Source: Weissella cibaria KACC 11862 (GTDB lineage: Bacteria; Bacillota; Bacilli; Lactobacillales; Lactobacillaceae). From it: a stretch of 64,000 bases of DNA. The notes below the pieces were generated by a model. That model was not told where the DNA came from and made no database searches. It saw only the letters and a list, made by a program, of their open reading frames with translations. This document shows, in pieces, positions 26,492 to 35,579 of this stretch (positions within the stretch are counted from its first letter, which is position 1; every line of letters begins with the position of its first letter). A program made the translations under genes and the position numbers. The stretch is from the NCBI RefSeq assembly GCF_000193635.1, contig NZ_AEKT01000028.1, forward strand, positions 1 through 64,000, given 5' to 3'.

Positions 26492-27448
26492 ATGAGTTGG
26501 CAAGAAGTAATCGTCGAGACCCAAAGTGAAGCGGTCGAAGCGGTAAGCAATATTTTGATGGAAGCCGGCGCCGAAGGAATTCAAATTGATGACGCCGCTG
26601 ATGTAGATAGTTACGAACCAGCTGATGCAACCGTATGGGTTGATTGGGATGTTGTTGAACACCGGGAAGCTGGCGCCTTAGTGGCAGGGTACTTCTCAGA
26701 AAATGTTAACTTACCTGAGGTGATTAATGATGTGCAAATGCGCGTTAATCAATTAGCTGATTTCGGATTAGACGCAACGCCAGGTACTGTGACGACAACT
26801 GCTGTTAAGGACGCTGACTGGGCGACGGAATGGCAAAAGTATTACCACCCAGTTCGAGTTACACGTCATTTGACAGTTGTACCAAAGTGGGAAGAGTATG
26901 TCCCAGCACAAAATGATGAACAAGTCATCGTACTCGATCCAGGCATGGCTTTCGGTACAGGTACTCACCCAACGACGCGTTTGATGATGCAAGCGCTTGA
27001 AATTGTGATTCGTGGCGAGGAACGTTTGTTGGATGTCGGTACTGGTTCAGGCGTCCTTGGTATTGCAGCTAAGTTGTTGGGTGCTAGCTCAGTGCTTGGC
27101 ACGGATATTGATGAAGTTGCTGTTCGTTCAGCTCAAGGTAACTTGGACTTGAATCCTATTGCATCAGATATCAAGGTGATGGCGAGTGACCTATTGCAGG
27201 ATGTGCCAGCCCAAGAGTTTGATATCGTGGTTGCTAATATGTTGGCAGAGGTGCTAGTGCCATTGATTCCACAAGTTGAATCTGTTTTGCGGCCAGGTGG
27301 TAAATTCTTGTTATCAGGTATCTACCAAGATAAGGCGGATGTCATCGTTGCCAAGTTAGAGGCCTCGGGTTATGTCGTGGACGAGAAAATGAAGCTGGGT
27401 GAGTGGTACGGTTTGATTGCGCACCGGGCGAGTGAGGATGAAAAGTAA
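26492..27448 (+). CDS. prmA: Ribosomal protein L11 methyltransferase
   Basis: SAM-dependent methylase of L11, 318 residues. The N-terminal half has the PrmA start SWQEVIVETQSEAVEAVSN; the C-terminal half holds the SAM motif LLDVGTGSGVLGIAA near residue 178, preceded by DPGMAFGTGTHPTT, and VVANMLAEVL near residue 246. Its stop overlaps the rsmE start (TAATG), the standard Gram-positive pairing. Confidence 0.95.
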   Translation: MSWQEVIVETQSEAVEAVSNILMEAGAEGIQIDDAADVDSYEPADATVWVDWDVVEHREAGALVAGYFSENVNLPEVINDVQMRVNQLADFGLDATPGTVTTTAVKDADWATEWQKYYHPVRVTRHLTVVPKWEEYVPAQNDEQVIVLDPGMAFGTGTHPTTRLMMQALEIVIRGEERLLDVGTGSGVLGIAAKLLGASSVLGTDIDEVAVRSAQGNLDLNPIASDIKVMASDLLQDVPAQEFDIVVANMLAEVLVPLIPQVESVLRPGGKFLLSGIYQDKADVIVAKLEASGYVVDEKMKLGEWYGLIAHRASEDEK

Positions 27449-28194
27449 TGCAACGTTATTTTTTGACGGAAACGCCAGAGACTGACGAGTTTGATTTGCC
27501 GGCTGACATTGCGCATCATTTGATGACGGTCTTACGTGGCAAAGTTGGCACGATGGCAGAGTTTGTTTACCCCGATCGTGAAACGATGGTCGTTGCCAAG
27601 GTTAGTGAGATTGGTGATGATGTGACACGCATGACGGTGGTGGAACGAGTTGAAGCTAATGTCGAACTGCCTGTGCAAGCAACTTTGATTTTAGGACTGG
27701 CCAAGGGCGATAAGCCGGAGCTTGTGGTGCAGAAAGCGACTGAATTAGGGGTTCATCACATTATCTTTGTTGAAACCGATTGGTCGGTCGTGCATTGGGG
27801 AATGAAAGCAGATAAAAAAATTGCGCGTCTTGCCAAGATTGCACAAGGCGCTGCTGAACAATCCCACCGATTGACTGTGCCGGATGTTCAGTATTTGCCA
27901 AATTTGCAAGCGCTGACGCTACCAGAAGCAATGATTAAAATTGTAGCTTGGGAAGAAAGCGCAAAGCAAGGTGAAGCAGCGATGCTTGCCCAACAGTTTG
28001 CCCAGTTGCGTTCAGGTGATGAAGTCGCCTTTTTGGTTGGACCTGAAGGTGGCTTAAAGGAAGCTGAGTTAGAATTACTAACGGAAAAGTTTGGGTTCGT
28101 GGCGGCAGGACTTGGCCCACGCATTTTACGCGCTGAAACAGCGCCACTTTATGCGCTTAGTGCCTTGAGTTTTGCGCTCGAGCTAGAACGTTAG
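27448..28194 (+). CDS. rsmE: 16S rRNA m3U1498 methyltransferase
   Basis: SPOUT-class rRNA methylase, 248 residues, acts on U1498 of 16S rRNA. Motifs: QRYFLTE at the N-terminus, GLAKGDKPELVVQKATELGV near residue 84, FLVGPEGGLKEAE near residue 190 and the knot GLGPRILRAETAPLYALSAL near residue 221. Translationally coupled to prmA. Confidence 0.95.
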   Translation: MQRYFLTETPETDEFDLPADIAHHLMTVLRGKVGTMAEFVYPDRETMVVAKVSEIGDDVTRMTVVERVEANVELPVQATLILGLAKGDKPELVVQKATELGVHHIIFVETDWSVVHWGMKADKKIARLAKIAQGAAEQSHRLTVPDVQYLPNLQALTLPEAMIKIVAWEESAKQGEAAMLAQQFAQLRSGDEVAFLVGPEGGLKEAELELLTEKFGFVAAGLGPRILRAETAPLYALSALSFALELER

Positions 28195-28231
28195 GAAAGA
28201 TTAGTGTGGTAACACAAAAGAGGTAAGGAAC

Positions 28232-28612
28232 ATGAAGCGATTAAAGGAAGCGTTTGATTGGCGTTTTTGGGTTTGGGTGCCAATTCTGGCACTCTTAGTA
28301 CCTTTCGTTATTAATAAAACGGCGTTGAGCGTTAATTTTAAAATTGTCTTTTCATTATTTATTGTGAATATGATTTTTAGTATTATCGCAGGTGCATTCT
28401 TACGGAAACATGGTGCATTTTGGTATTTGCTATTTATTTGGCCTATTTTTTTCTTGGCTTCAATTTGGTTAGGGCTAAATTCACATATGTACGGTTATTA
28501 CCTAGCCGCACTGTACTTCGTCATTGAGTTGTTTGCGTTTACGCGTGGGCAAGAGGAAGAGGTTGATGTGGAGAATCAAATCCCAGTGGATGGTGGTTTC
28601 CGCGAAATATAA
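28232..28612 (+). CDS. Small polytopic membrane protein, unknown
   Basis: 126 residues with about four hydrophobic segments (roughly 11-27, 33-53, 61-80, 84-104) and an acidic C-terminus (EEEVDVENQ). I do not recognise a family. Start ATG follows GAGGTAAGGA. It may be cotranscribed with prmA-rsmE (37-base gap, no terminator between) and ends at a strong terminator just before the division cluster. Confidence 0.75.
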   Translation: MKRLKEAFDWRFWVWVPILALLVPFVINKTALSVNFKIVFSLFIVNMIFSIIAGAFLRKHGAFWYLLFIWPIFFLASIWLGLNSHMYGYYLAALYFVIELFAFTRGQEEEVDVENQIPVDGGFREI

Positions 28613-28650
28613 TGCCATCGCGATTGACGTGTCATGAGGCTTTACGGCTT

Positions 28651-28691
28651 AAGAGGTTAGAACAGAGTGATCTGTTCTAACCTCTTTTTTT
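28651..28691 (+). terminator. Intrinsic terminator before the dcw cluster
   Basis: AAGAGGTTAGAACAGA pairs with TCTGTTCTAACCTCTT, followed by TTTTTT. Confidence 0.9.
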
Positions 28692-28702
28692 GCGAACCGG
28701 TG

Positions 28703-28736
28703 TCCCCACCTCCCACCACGTACCACCATTCACCAC
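28703..28736 (-). promoter_or_regulatory. Distal, inverted MraZ-box cluster
   Basis: Read on the minus strand, GTGG occurs at exact 10-base steps (CCAC on the plus strand at 28713, 28723 and 28733, with a partial copy at 28703). It mirrors the cluster at 28904-28947. The 420-base region before mraZ holds these boxes, two GGTATATCAA repeats 100 bases apart (28762 and 28862) and no gene. Confidence 0.6.
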
Positions 28737-28903
28737 TGGCTTATCGTTAACTTAAAAGACTGGTATATCAAGCTTTGTCGCCTGAAAAGTTAAAGAATTC
28801 TTCAAATTCTAAAGTTCTTCGAAAACTTGTAAAGTGACTGTTAAAAAGGGTGCTCCAGGCCGGTATATCAACATTTCTGTCTCTAAAATCAAGCTATATC
28901 CCT

Positions 28904-28947
28904 GTGGTGACGTGTGGGGGTAGGTGGTGAGATGTGGGAGATTGTGG
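28904..28947 (+). promoter_or_regulatory. Proximal MraZ-box cluster, five 10-bp repeats
   Basis: GTGG begins at 28904, 28914, 28924, 28934 and 28944, i.e. five copies at exactly 10-base spacing, one per helical turn. MraZ rings in other bacteria bind direct TGGG/GTGG-type repeats with this period upstream of mraZ, so this is the expected autoregulatory operator. Confidence 0.8.
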
Positions 28948-29032
28948 TAAATTAAATGTATTGAATTGTCGACTTTTCTTAACATTCGCAACCGGTAGAC
29001 CTGGTTGATTAAATTGAAAGGGGGTAACGCCG

Positions 29033-29467
29033 ATGTTCATGGGTACATACCAGCACACGCTGGATACGAAGAACCGGTTGATTATCCCTGCAAAATTTCG
29101 CAATCAATTAGGTGACGCCTTTGTTATCACACGTTGGATGGATCATTCACTGCGTGCTTATACAATGAGCGGTTGGCAAGATTTTTCTGCCAAGATTAAT
29201 GCTTTGCCGGAAACTAATGCCAAGGCACGCCAATTTAAGCGATTTGTTTTTGGTGGCGCATTGGAAGTCGAATTTGACAAGCAAGGTCGTGTGAATTTGT
29301 CACAGACTTTGCGTGAATATGCCAACATCGATAAGGATGTGACGGTGTTTGGCCTTGGTGATGATACTTTTGAGTTGTGGAGTGCTGAAAAGTGGCAAGC
29401 CTACGAAGAAGAAACAGCTGAGAACTTTGATGATATTGCCGATGGTTTGGAAGATCTCGGTTTCTAA
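29033..29467 (+). CDS. mraZ: Transcriptional regulator MraZ
   Basis: DNA-binding protein of 144 residues with two SpoVT/AbrB-like repeats: the first has MGTYQHTLDTKNRLIIPAKFR and the second EVEFDKQGRVNLSQTLREYA near residue 76. First gene of the division and cell-wall cluster, which it normally regulates. Ribosome site AAAGGGGG. The five GTGG boxes upstream are its probable binding site. Confidence 0.95.
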   Translation: MFMGTYQHTLDTKNRLIIPAKFRNQLGDAFVITRWMDHSLRAYTMSGWQDFSAKINALPETNAKARQFKRFVFGGALEVEFDKQGRVNLSQTLREYANIDKDVTVFGLGDDTFELWSAEKWQAYEEETAENFDDIADGLEDLGF

Positions 29468-29528
29468 AAAAATAAAACAAACTGGGTTATGCCGGTTAAC
29501 TAAGATGAAAGGTCAAACGGTTTAAGCC

Positions 29529-30473
29529 ATGACGGAATTTAATCACGTGACAGTCTTGCTTAATGAAGCAATCGATAATTTAAATGTTAAGCCAGATGGT
29601 GTCTATGTGGATGCAACCTTAGGTGGCGGTGGCCACTCACAATTGTTGGCTAGCCGTTTGACAACGGGTAAGCTCTGGTCGTTTGATCAAGATATTACAG
29701 CAATCAATTACAACACGGAGCACCTGGCAGCTGAGCTTGCGGCTGGTAAGGTCGCCTTTATTCAAAATAATTTCCGTAATTTAAAAGCTGCTTTGGCTGA
29801 AGTTGGGGTGACTGAAATTGATGGGATTGTTTATGATCTCGGCGTGTCATCACCACAGTTTGATGATGGGCAACGTGGTTTCTCATACAACTATGACGCG
29901 CCACTTGACATGCGTATGGATCAATCCCAAGAGTTGAACGCCCGGACGGTTGTTAACGAGTGGGATTTCCACGATTTGCTTCGAATCTTGTCACGTTACG
30001 GTGAGGAAAAGTTTGCCAAGCAAATTGCACGCGCTATCGAACGGCAGCGTGCGATTAAGCCAATTGAAACAACTTTTGAACTGGTGGAAGTGATTAAGTC
30101 AGCTATTCCGGCGGCTGCTCGACGTACGGGTGGACACCCAGCTAAGCGATCATTTCAAGCGATTCGCATCGCAGTTAATGATGAACTTGGGGTGGTAGAA
30201 GAATCGTTAGCCCAAGCGCTTGATATGTTAAAAGTTGGGGGACGAATTTCAGTTATTACGTTCCACTCGTTGGAAGATCGTCTGGTAAAGACAATGTTTA
30301 AAGAAAAGACGGCGTTACCGGAAGTACCAGCGGGGCTGCCAATCATTCCAGATGAGATGCAACCTGATTTTAAATTGGTGTCACGTAAGCCAATTTTGCC
30401 ATCTGAAGAAGAGATGGCGGAAAATCACCGGGCACATTCTGCCAAGTTACGTGTTATTGAAAGACTACGTTAA
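29529..30473 (+). CDS. rsmH: 16S rRNA m4C1402 methyltransferase
   Basis: SAM-dependent N4-cytosine methylase (formerly MraW), 314 residues. Motifs: [28 protein letters not shown] near residue 28, [22 protein letters not shown] near residue 100, PLDMRMDQ, and [15 protein letters not shown] near residue 206. Second gene of the dcw cluster. Confidence 0.96.
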   Translation: MTEFNHVTVLLNEAIDNLNVKPDGVYVDATLGGGGHSQLLASRLTTGKLWSFDQDITAINYNTEHLAAELAAGKVAFIQNNFRNLKAALAEVGVTEIDGIVYDLGVSSPQFDDGQRGFSYNYDAPLDMRMDQSQELNARTVVNEWDFHDLLRILSRYGEEKFAKQIARAIERQRAIKPIETTFELVEVIKSAIPAAARRTGGHPAKRSFQAIRIAVNDELGVVEESLAQALDMLKVGGRISVITFHSLEDRLVKTMFKEKTALPEVPAGLPIIPDEMQPDFKLVSRKPILPSEEEMAENHRAHSAKLRVIERLR

Positions 30474-30524
30474 TGAAAACTGTTCTTAACTAAATAAGAA
30501 CGTGTAAGGAAGGATCTGAAAGTC

Positions 30525-30896
30525 ATGGATGCAATGCCAAAGTACGCTGGCAATACAGCGCCAAAAAAAGTTAATCAGCCGCAACGCCGGGTTAAGACTA
30601 AGACGGTGCGTCGCCCTTATGAGAAGCCCGTTTGGAACGCAATGGATTTGACGATGGCTGCTGCCGCGGTTGTAACGGTTGCATTTATGGCATTTTTGGT
30701 CATGTTCATGGCAAGTAAGGGTGCTTCAGCTAATAAGCAACTTCAGTCAACAACGACGCAGCTCGAGCAATTACGTGACAAAAATAACGATTTGAAGCAA
30801 GAAGTTAGCAGCTTATCTAGTCCAGATCGTTTGGGTCAAGTTGCTGAAAAGCATGGCTTGAGTTTACAGAATCAAAACATAAGGAACGTGAAGTAG
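30525..30896 (+). CDS. ftsL: Cell division protein FtsL
   Basis: Bitopic divisome protein, 123 residues: basic cytoplasmic tail (1-40), one TM helix (about 44-66), then an extracellular leucine-zipper-like coiled coil (LEQLRDKNNDLKQEVSSL). Identified by layout and position between rsmH and the transpeptidase gene. Two bases separate its stop from pbp2x. Confidence 0.88.
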   Translation: MDAMPKYAGNTAPKKVNQPQRRVKTKTVRRPYEKPVWNAMDLTMAAAAVVTVAFMAFLVMFMASKGASANKQLQSTTTQLEQLRDKNNDLKQEVSSLSSPDRLGQVAEKHGLSLQNQNIRNVK

Positions 30897-30897
30897 C

Positions 30898-33090
30898 ATG
30901 GTAAAGAAACAACGGATGCCAAAACGTAACCAATCGGATAAATATAGTCGCAACTCCGGGCGCATTTTGCTCGGGTCGATGATACTGGTATTGGTTGTGT
31001 TGGGGGTCCGTTTTTCTTATGTTGCCGTTGCCAAAGAGGTAAAGGGACATAAGTTGGACAAGGCCGCTCAACTCATTTATCAGAGTCAAAACGAGGTGCA
31101 AGCCAAGCGTGGTGAAATCTTTGATTCGGTTGGAAATGTTTTGGCTGAAAATTCATCAACCTACACGGCCGCGGCCGTGTTAGATAAAACACAAAATGAT
31201 GCGGACGGTAAGCCTGCTTACGTAAAGCCAAGCCAGGATAAAAAGGTTGCGAAGCAATTGGCTGGCGTTTTAGGTGGTAAACCGGCGGAATATCAAAAAG
31301 TGTTAGCAAATGCCCGTAAGCAAGATTTGAATCAAGTTCAGTTTGGTCAACACGGGTTAAAAATGGATGTGACGACGTACAAGAAGGTTAAGGCCTTGAA
31401 AATCCCGGGGATTATTTTTACACCAGGGACGTCACGTTTTTATCCTAATGGTAAATTCGCTTCGGATTTGGTGGGAATGACCAGCGAAAAAGTGAACGAT
31501 AAGACGGGTAAGCAGACGTTAACAGGGATGATGGGATTGGAACAGGCTTATAACAAGCAATTGACTGGAAAAAATGGTGTCAAAACCACCAGCGTCGATG
31601 ACGGAGATCTGGCTGTTTCAAAACATAATCAACCGGCCGAAAACGGTTATGACATCTATACGACGTTGAATACGAAGTTGCAAACGACGTTGGAAAAGAA
31701 AATGGACGCGTTGGATGACGATATGAAACCTAAGTCGGCAATCGCTGTTGTGATGGATACGAAGACGGGAAATATCGTAGCGACAACGCAACGACCAACG
31801 TTTAATGCCACGACACGCAAAGGGGTCGGTACGTATTGGAATAACGAGTTGGCATCAACGACATTTGAGCCGGGTTCCGTTATGAAAGGGATTACGTTGG
31901 CGGCTGCCATTGATACAGACAATTGGAATGGCGATGCAACTTACCAATCCGGTACATTAAAAATCGGCGACCGGGCGGTTACTGATTGGAACAATGGTGA
32001 GGGTTGGGGTGAAATTACGTATGCCCGTGGTATTGCAGAATCCTCAAACGTCGCGATGGCGCTGACGGAGCAAAAGATGGGGGCGGATACATGGGAAAAG
32101 TATATTCACCGTTTCCGCTTTTTGAAGTCAACTGACTCTGGTTTAAATGGCGAAGCTGCTGGAACAATGCAATTTAAGTATCCAATCGAGCAAGCTAATA
32201 CTGCCTTCGGACAAGCAATTTCAATTACACCATTGCAGATGATGCAGGCTTACTCTGCCATTGCTGGTAACGGTGAAGAATTGAAACCGCATGTTGTTGA
32301 GAAAATTGTTGACCCAAATACCAAAAAAGTGGTTTATCAAGCCAAGCGTGAAGTTGTTGCTAAGCCAATTAAGGCATCAACAGCTAAAGCGACCCGTGAA
32401 CAATTAGAGGATGTTATTTATTCCGAGTACGGTCTCGGTAAGATGTATGCTATCCCAGGGGTTAAAACAACTGGTAAGTCTGGTACGGCACAAGTTGCCA
32501 CAGCAACTGGTTATTCAGCACCGGGGGACAATACGCACGAGATTCATTCCTGGATGGGAATGGCGCCTGCTAAGAACCCACGTTACTTGATGTATGTGGT
32601 CACGAAAGAGCCACAACGAAACACTGCGAATATTGCAACTGATATGTCTGACGTGTTCGTCAGCGTGATGCAACAAGCCTTGCAAATGTCAGAAGATGAT
32701 AATAAGGTGGTTGTTAGTGCGGATCAAGAGGTGAAAATTCCAACGGTTGTCGGTGGTTCAACTGCCGAAGCAAAACGTGAAGTGACCGCCGCTAATTTGA
32801 CCCCAATTGTCATGGGCGATGGCAAAACGGTTAAATCACAAAGCCCAATTGGCGGGCAGAAGTCACTGGTTGGCCAACGGGTATTCTTAAATACGGGTCA
32901 TGATATTGCTGTGCCAGATATGGGTGGCTGGGCAAAGAGTGATGTGTTAGCGTGGGCTAAGTTAGCGGACATTAATGTTGTCATCAAGGGCGACGGCTTC
33001 GTTAGCACGCAATCGATTTTGCCTGATACCAAGTTAGCGGATGGGTATCACGACATTACAGTTGAATTTAAGGAACCCAAAACAAATTAG
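30898..33090 (+). CDS. pbpX: Septal transpeptidase PBP2x/FtsI with PASTA domains
   Basis: Class B penicillin-binding protein, 730 residues. N-terminal TM anchor (about 20-45), dimerisation domain, then the transpeptidase with S327-V-M-K330, S382-S-N384 and K527-S-G-T530. Two PASTA domains close the protein (about 610-725), starting at VKIPTVVGGSTAEAKRE. It crosslinks septal peptidoglycan together with FtsW (not in this window). The frame begins two bases after ftsL. Confidence 0.95.
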   Translation: MVKKQRMPKRNQSDKYSRNSGRILLGSMILVLVVLGVRFSYVAVAKEVKGHKLDKAAQLIYQSQNEVQAKRGEIFDSVGNVLAENSSTYTAAAVLDKTQNDADGKPAYVKPSQDKKVAKQLAGVLGGKPAEYQKVLANARKQDLNQVQFGQHGLKMDVTTYKKVKALKIPGIIFTPGTSRFYPNGKFASDLVGMTSEKVNDKTGKQTLTGMMGLEQAYNKQLTGKNGVKTTSVDDGDLAVSKHNQPAENGYDIYTTLNTKLQTTLEKKMDALDDDMKPKSAIAVVMDTKTGNIVATTQRPTFNATTRKGVGTYWNNELASTTFEPGSVMKGITLAAAIDTDNWNGDATYQSGTLKIGDRAVTDWNNGEGWGEITYARGIAESSNVAMALTEQKMGADTWEKYIHRFRFLKSTDSGLNGEAAGTMQFKYPIEQANTAFGQAISITPLQMMQAYSAIAGNGEELKPHVVEKIVDPNTKKVVYQAKREVVAKPIKASTAKATREQLEDVIYSEYGLGKMYAIPGVKTTGKSGTAQVATATGYSAPGDNTHEIHSWMGMAPAKNPRYLMYVVTKEPQRNTANIATDMSDVFVSVMQQALQMSEDDNKVVVSADQEVKIPTVVGGSTAEAKREVTAANLTPIVMGDGKTVKSQSPIGGQKSLVGQRVFLNTGHDIAVPDMGGWAKSDVLAWAKLADINVVIKGDGFVSTQSILPDTKLADGYHDITVEFKEPKTN

Positions 33091-33118
33091 AGATTAATGA
33101 TTGAGAGGAGACGTCGAG

Positions 33119-34111
33119 ATGACGACTTTGTTACTAGGCTTATTAGTGGGTCTAATTGCAACGGTGCTAGTAGTGCCCCGTTTGCGAGATTGGTTTAAGA
33201 AGATTAAGGTGCAACAGCTGGTGATGCGTACAGGAGGAAATGGTCCTGATCACGCGGCCAAAGCCGGTACACCCACGATGGGTGGGGCTGGGTTTATCCC
33301 GGTTGTTGTGTTGGGATTCGTGATTCTCGCATTAGCAACTGGTCACGCAGCGCCAACTGGTTGGGCAACGCTAATTGCCATTATTGTGTTTGCTTTGGTC
33401 GGTGGTTTTGATGACAGTATCAAAATCTTCAATCACCGTGATGAAGGTTTCCGTTTCTTGCCAAAACTGACAGCACAAATCGTTGCTGCTTTACTAGCAA
33501 TGTTGGTGCTTTACTTGGGTAAATTTGATTTTGTGCTTGCCTTGCCATTTGGTTTGGGTGAAATCAATAGTGTCGTGGTCTATGCCTTGTTTACTATTTT
33601 TTGGCTTGTTGGGTGGTCTAATGCGACAAATCTGACAGACGGGTTAGATGGTTTAGCATCTGGAACGGCCATTATTGCTTATGTCGCTTATCTAATTATC
33701 GCCTTGATGCAAGGTGATATGAGTATGGTTTTGTTAGACGCCTTGATGATTGGTGCTTTGTTGGGCTTCTTGGTCTTTAACCATTACCCAGCAACAATCT
33801 TCATGGGGGATACGGGTTCCCTAGCGTTGGGGGCTGGACTGGCAATGAACGCATTAGTCCTTCACCGAGAATGGTCATTGATTTTGATTGGCTTTGTCTT
33901 TATGGTTGAGACGTTAACCGTTATGATTCAAGTAACGAGTTATCACTTTTTCAAGAAGCGTGTCTTCTTGATGACGCCGATTCACCACAGCTTCGAAAAG
34001 GGTGGCTTGACGGGTAACACTGATAAGCCTTGGAATGAATGGCAAGTGGACTCGTTCTTCTGGGCAGTGGGCTTGATTGTTGCCATTCTATACTTTATCT
34101 TGTTTAAGTAA
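33119..34111 (+). CDS. mraY: Phospho-N-acetylmuramoyl-pentapeptide transferase
   Basis: Makes lipid I, 330 residues, about ten TM helices. Motifs: GTPTMGGAGF near residue 46, DDSIKIFNHRDEGF, NATNLTDGLDGLASG near residue 169, FMGDTGSLALGAG near residue 229 and MTPIHHSFEKGG near residue 283. I use ATG at 33119 after GAGAGGAG; a TTG at 33101 lies in the ribosome site. Confidence 0.95.
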   Translation: MTTLLLGLLVGLIATVLVVPRLRDWFKKIKVQQLVMRTGGNGPDHAAKAGTPTMGGAGFIPVVVLGFVILALATGHAAPTGWATLIAIIVFALVGGFDDSIKIFNHRDEGFRFLPKLTAQIVAALLAMLVLYLGKFDFVLALPFGLGEINSVVVYALFTIFWLVGWSNATNLTDGLDGLASGTAIIAYVAYLIIALMQGDMSMVLLDALMIGALLGFLVFNHYPATIFMGDTGSLALGAGLAMNALVLHREWSLILIGFVFMVETLTVMIQVTSYHFFKKRVFLMTPIHHSFEKGGLTGNTDKPWNEWQVDSFFWAVGLIVAILYFILFK

Positions 34112-34147
34112 ATAACTATTTAATTAAAGCGGAAACGCTGACATATC

Positions 34148-34186
34148 GCATTTTGTTAACAGCAAAATGCACTGCGGGCTTGCCCG
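34148..34186. other. Two small hairpins between mraY and murD
   Basis: GCATTTTG-7 nt-CAAAATGC (34148-34170) followed by CGGGCTTGCCCG (34175-34186). There is no T-run, so a terminator is unlikely; an RNA-processing site is possible. Confidence 0.4.
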
Positions 34187-34216
34187 TGTACATATTTTAT
34201 ATAAGGGGATCTGATC

Positions 34217-35560
34217 ATGAATAAGCATGTTTTGGTAATTGGCTTTGCACGTTCTGGAGCAGCCGTTGCGTCGTTGTTATTAAACGAAGGTGCGCAAGTG
34301 ACGGTTTCAGACCCAAAGATGGATGTGACAAACGAGGACGTTGTGGCGCTACAAGCGCGTGGGGCGACGTTTACAACGGAACAAACAACGGCATTGTTAA
34401 CTGGTGTTGACTTAGTTGTTAAAAATCCAGGTATTCCATACACGATTCCAGTTCTGGTGGCAGCCAAAGATGCAGGGATTCCAATTGTGGTTGAAGTTGC
34501 TGTGGCACAAAAGTACATTCGTGGTGAATGGATTGCCTTAACCGGTTCGAATGGTAAAACAACGACGACCGAGATGATTGCAGCTGTATTGCGTACGCAA
34601 GCAACGTCTGATCATCAAATTGTTGTTGCTGGTAATATTGGGACACCGGTAAGTGAAGTGGCACCTAGTTTACGTGACACAGATACTTTGGTCACTGAAT
34701 TATCATCATTCCAATTGATGGGGATGCCTGAAGCCAAGCCTAATATTGCGATTATTACGAATATTTTTGCATCGCATTTGGATTACCACGGCTCACGTGA
34801 AAATTACGTTGCTGCTAAAATGGGCATTACCAAAAATCAAACGGCGGATGACTATTTAGTGATTAATTACGATCGCGCTGAGTGGCGTGAATTAGCGCAG
34901 CAAACCGCTGCAACTGTTGTACCAGTCTCAAGATTGGATAACAGTGAAGATGGCGCCTACGAGCATGATGGTCAGTTATACTATCAAGGCGAGTTGGTCA
35001 TGGCTGCAGCTGAGCTTGGCGTGCCGGGTGATCATAACGTAGAAAATGCACTGGTAGCAATCGCAGTCGGTAAGTTGCGTCATGTGCCAACTAACGATAT
35101 TGCTGAGGCGTTGCGACGCTTCACGGGGGTTGAACACCGTTTGCAGTTTGTTGGTACGTTTGACGGACGCCAAGTATATAATGATTCTAAGGCGACAGAT
35201 ATTGAAGCAACTGAAATGGCTTTGTCTGGTTTTACAGCACCTGTTGTGTTGCTAGCGGGTGGTTTAGACCGTGGCGATGATCAGATGCGTTTACTACAAG
35301 CGATGAAGGCGCACGTCAAGGCATTGATTGTCTTTGGTCAAACAGCAGACAAGGTTGCGGCAGTCGGTGAGGCGTTGGCGATTCCTGTCGTACACGCAAC
35401 GGATGCCCCAGCGGCGGTTGCGCCAGCCTTTGAACTCAGTGAACCTGGTGATATCGTCTTGCTATCGCCAGCTGCGGCTTCATGGGATCAATTCCCAAAC
35501 TTTGAAACCCGTGGTGATTTATTTGTAGCGGCTGTCCAAGCACACGCTACGAAAGATTAA
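34217..35560 (+). CDS. murD: UDP-N-acetylmuramoylalanine-D-glutamate ligase
   Basis: Mur ligase adding D-glutamate, 447 residues. P-loop TGSNGKTTTTEM near residue 112, ELSSFQLMGM near residue 162, FASHLDYHGSRENY near residue 184, EHRLQFVGTFDGRQVYNDSKATD near residue 306 and LLSPAAASWDQFPNFETRGDLF near residue 415. Cytoplasmic peptidoglycan precursor pathway. Confidence 0.96.
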   Translation: MNKHVLVIGFARSGAAVASLLLNEGAQVTVSDPKMDVTNEDVVALQARGATFTTEQTTALLTGVDLVVKNPGIPYTIPVLVAAKDAGIPIVVEVAVAQKYIRGEWIALTGSNGKTTTTEMIAAVLRTQATSDHQIVVAGNIGTPVSEVAPSLRDTDTLVTELSSFQLMGMPEAKPNIAIITNIFASHLDYHGSRENYVAAKMGITKNQTADDYLVINYDRAEWRELAQQTAATVVPVSRLDNSEDGAYEHDGQLYYQGELVMAAAELGVPGDHNVENALVAIAVGKLRHVPTNDIAEALRRFTGVEHRLQFVGTFDGRQVYNDSKATDIEATEMALSGFTAPVVLLAGGLDRGDDQMRLLQAMKAHVKALIVFGQTADKVAAVGEALAIPVVHATDAPAAVAPAFELSEPGDIVLLSPAAASWDQFPNFETRGDLFVAAVQAHATKD

Positions 35561-35579
35561 TAAAGAGGAATTAACAATT

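Noticed and set aside
28904-28947. CRISPR-like or satellite array
   Set aside because: Units are 10 bp with only GTGG fixed, and they lie directly before mraZ; MraZ operator explains them.
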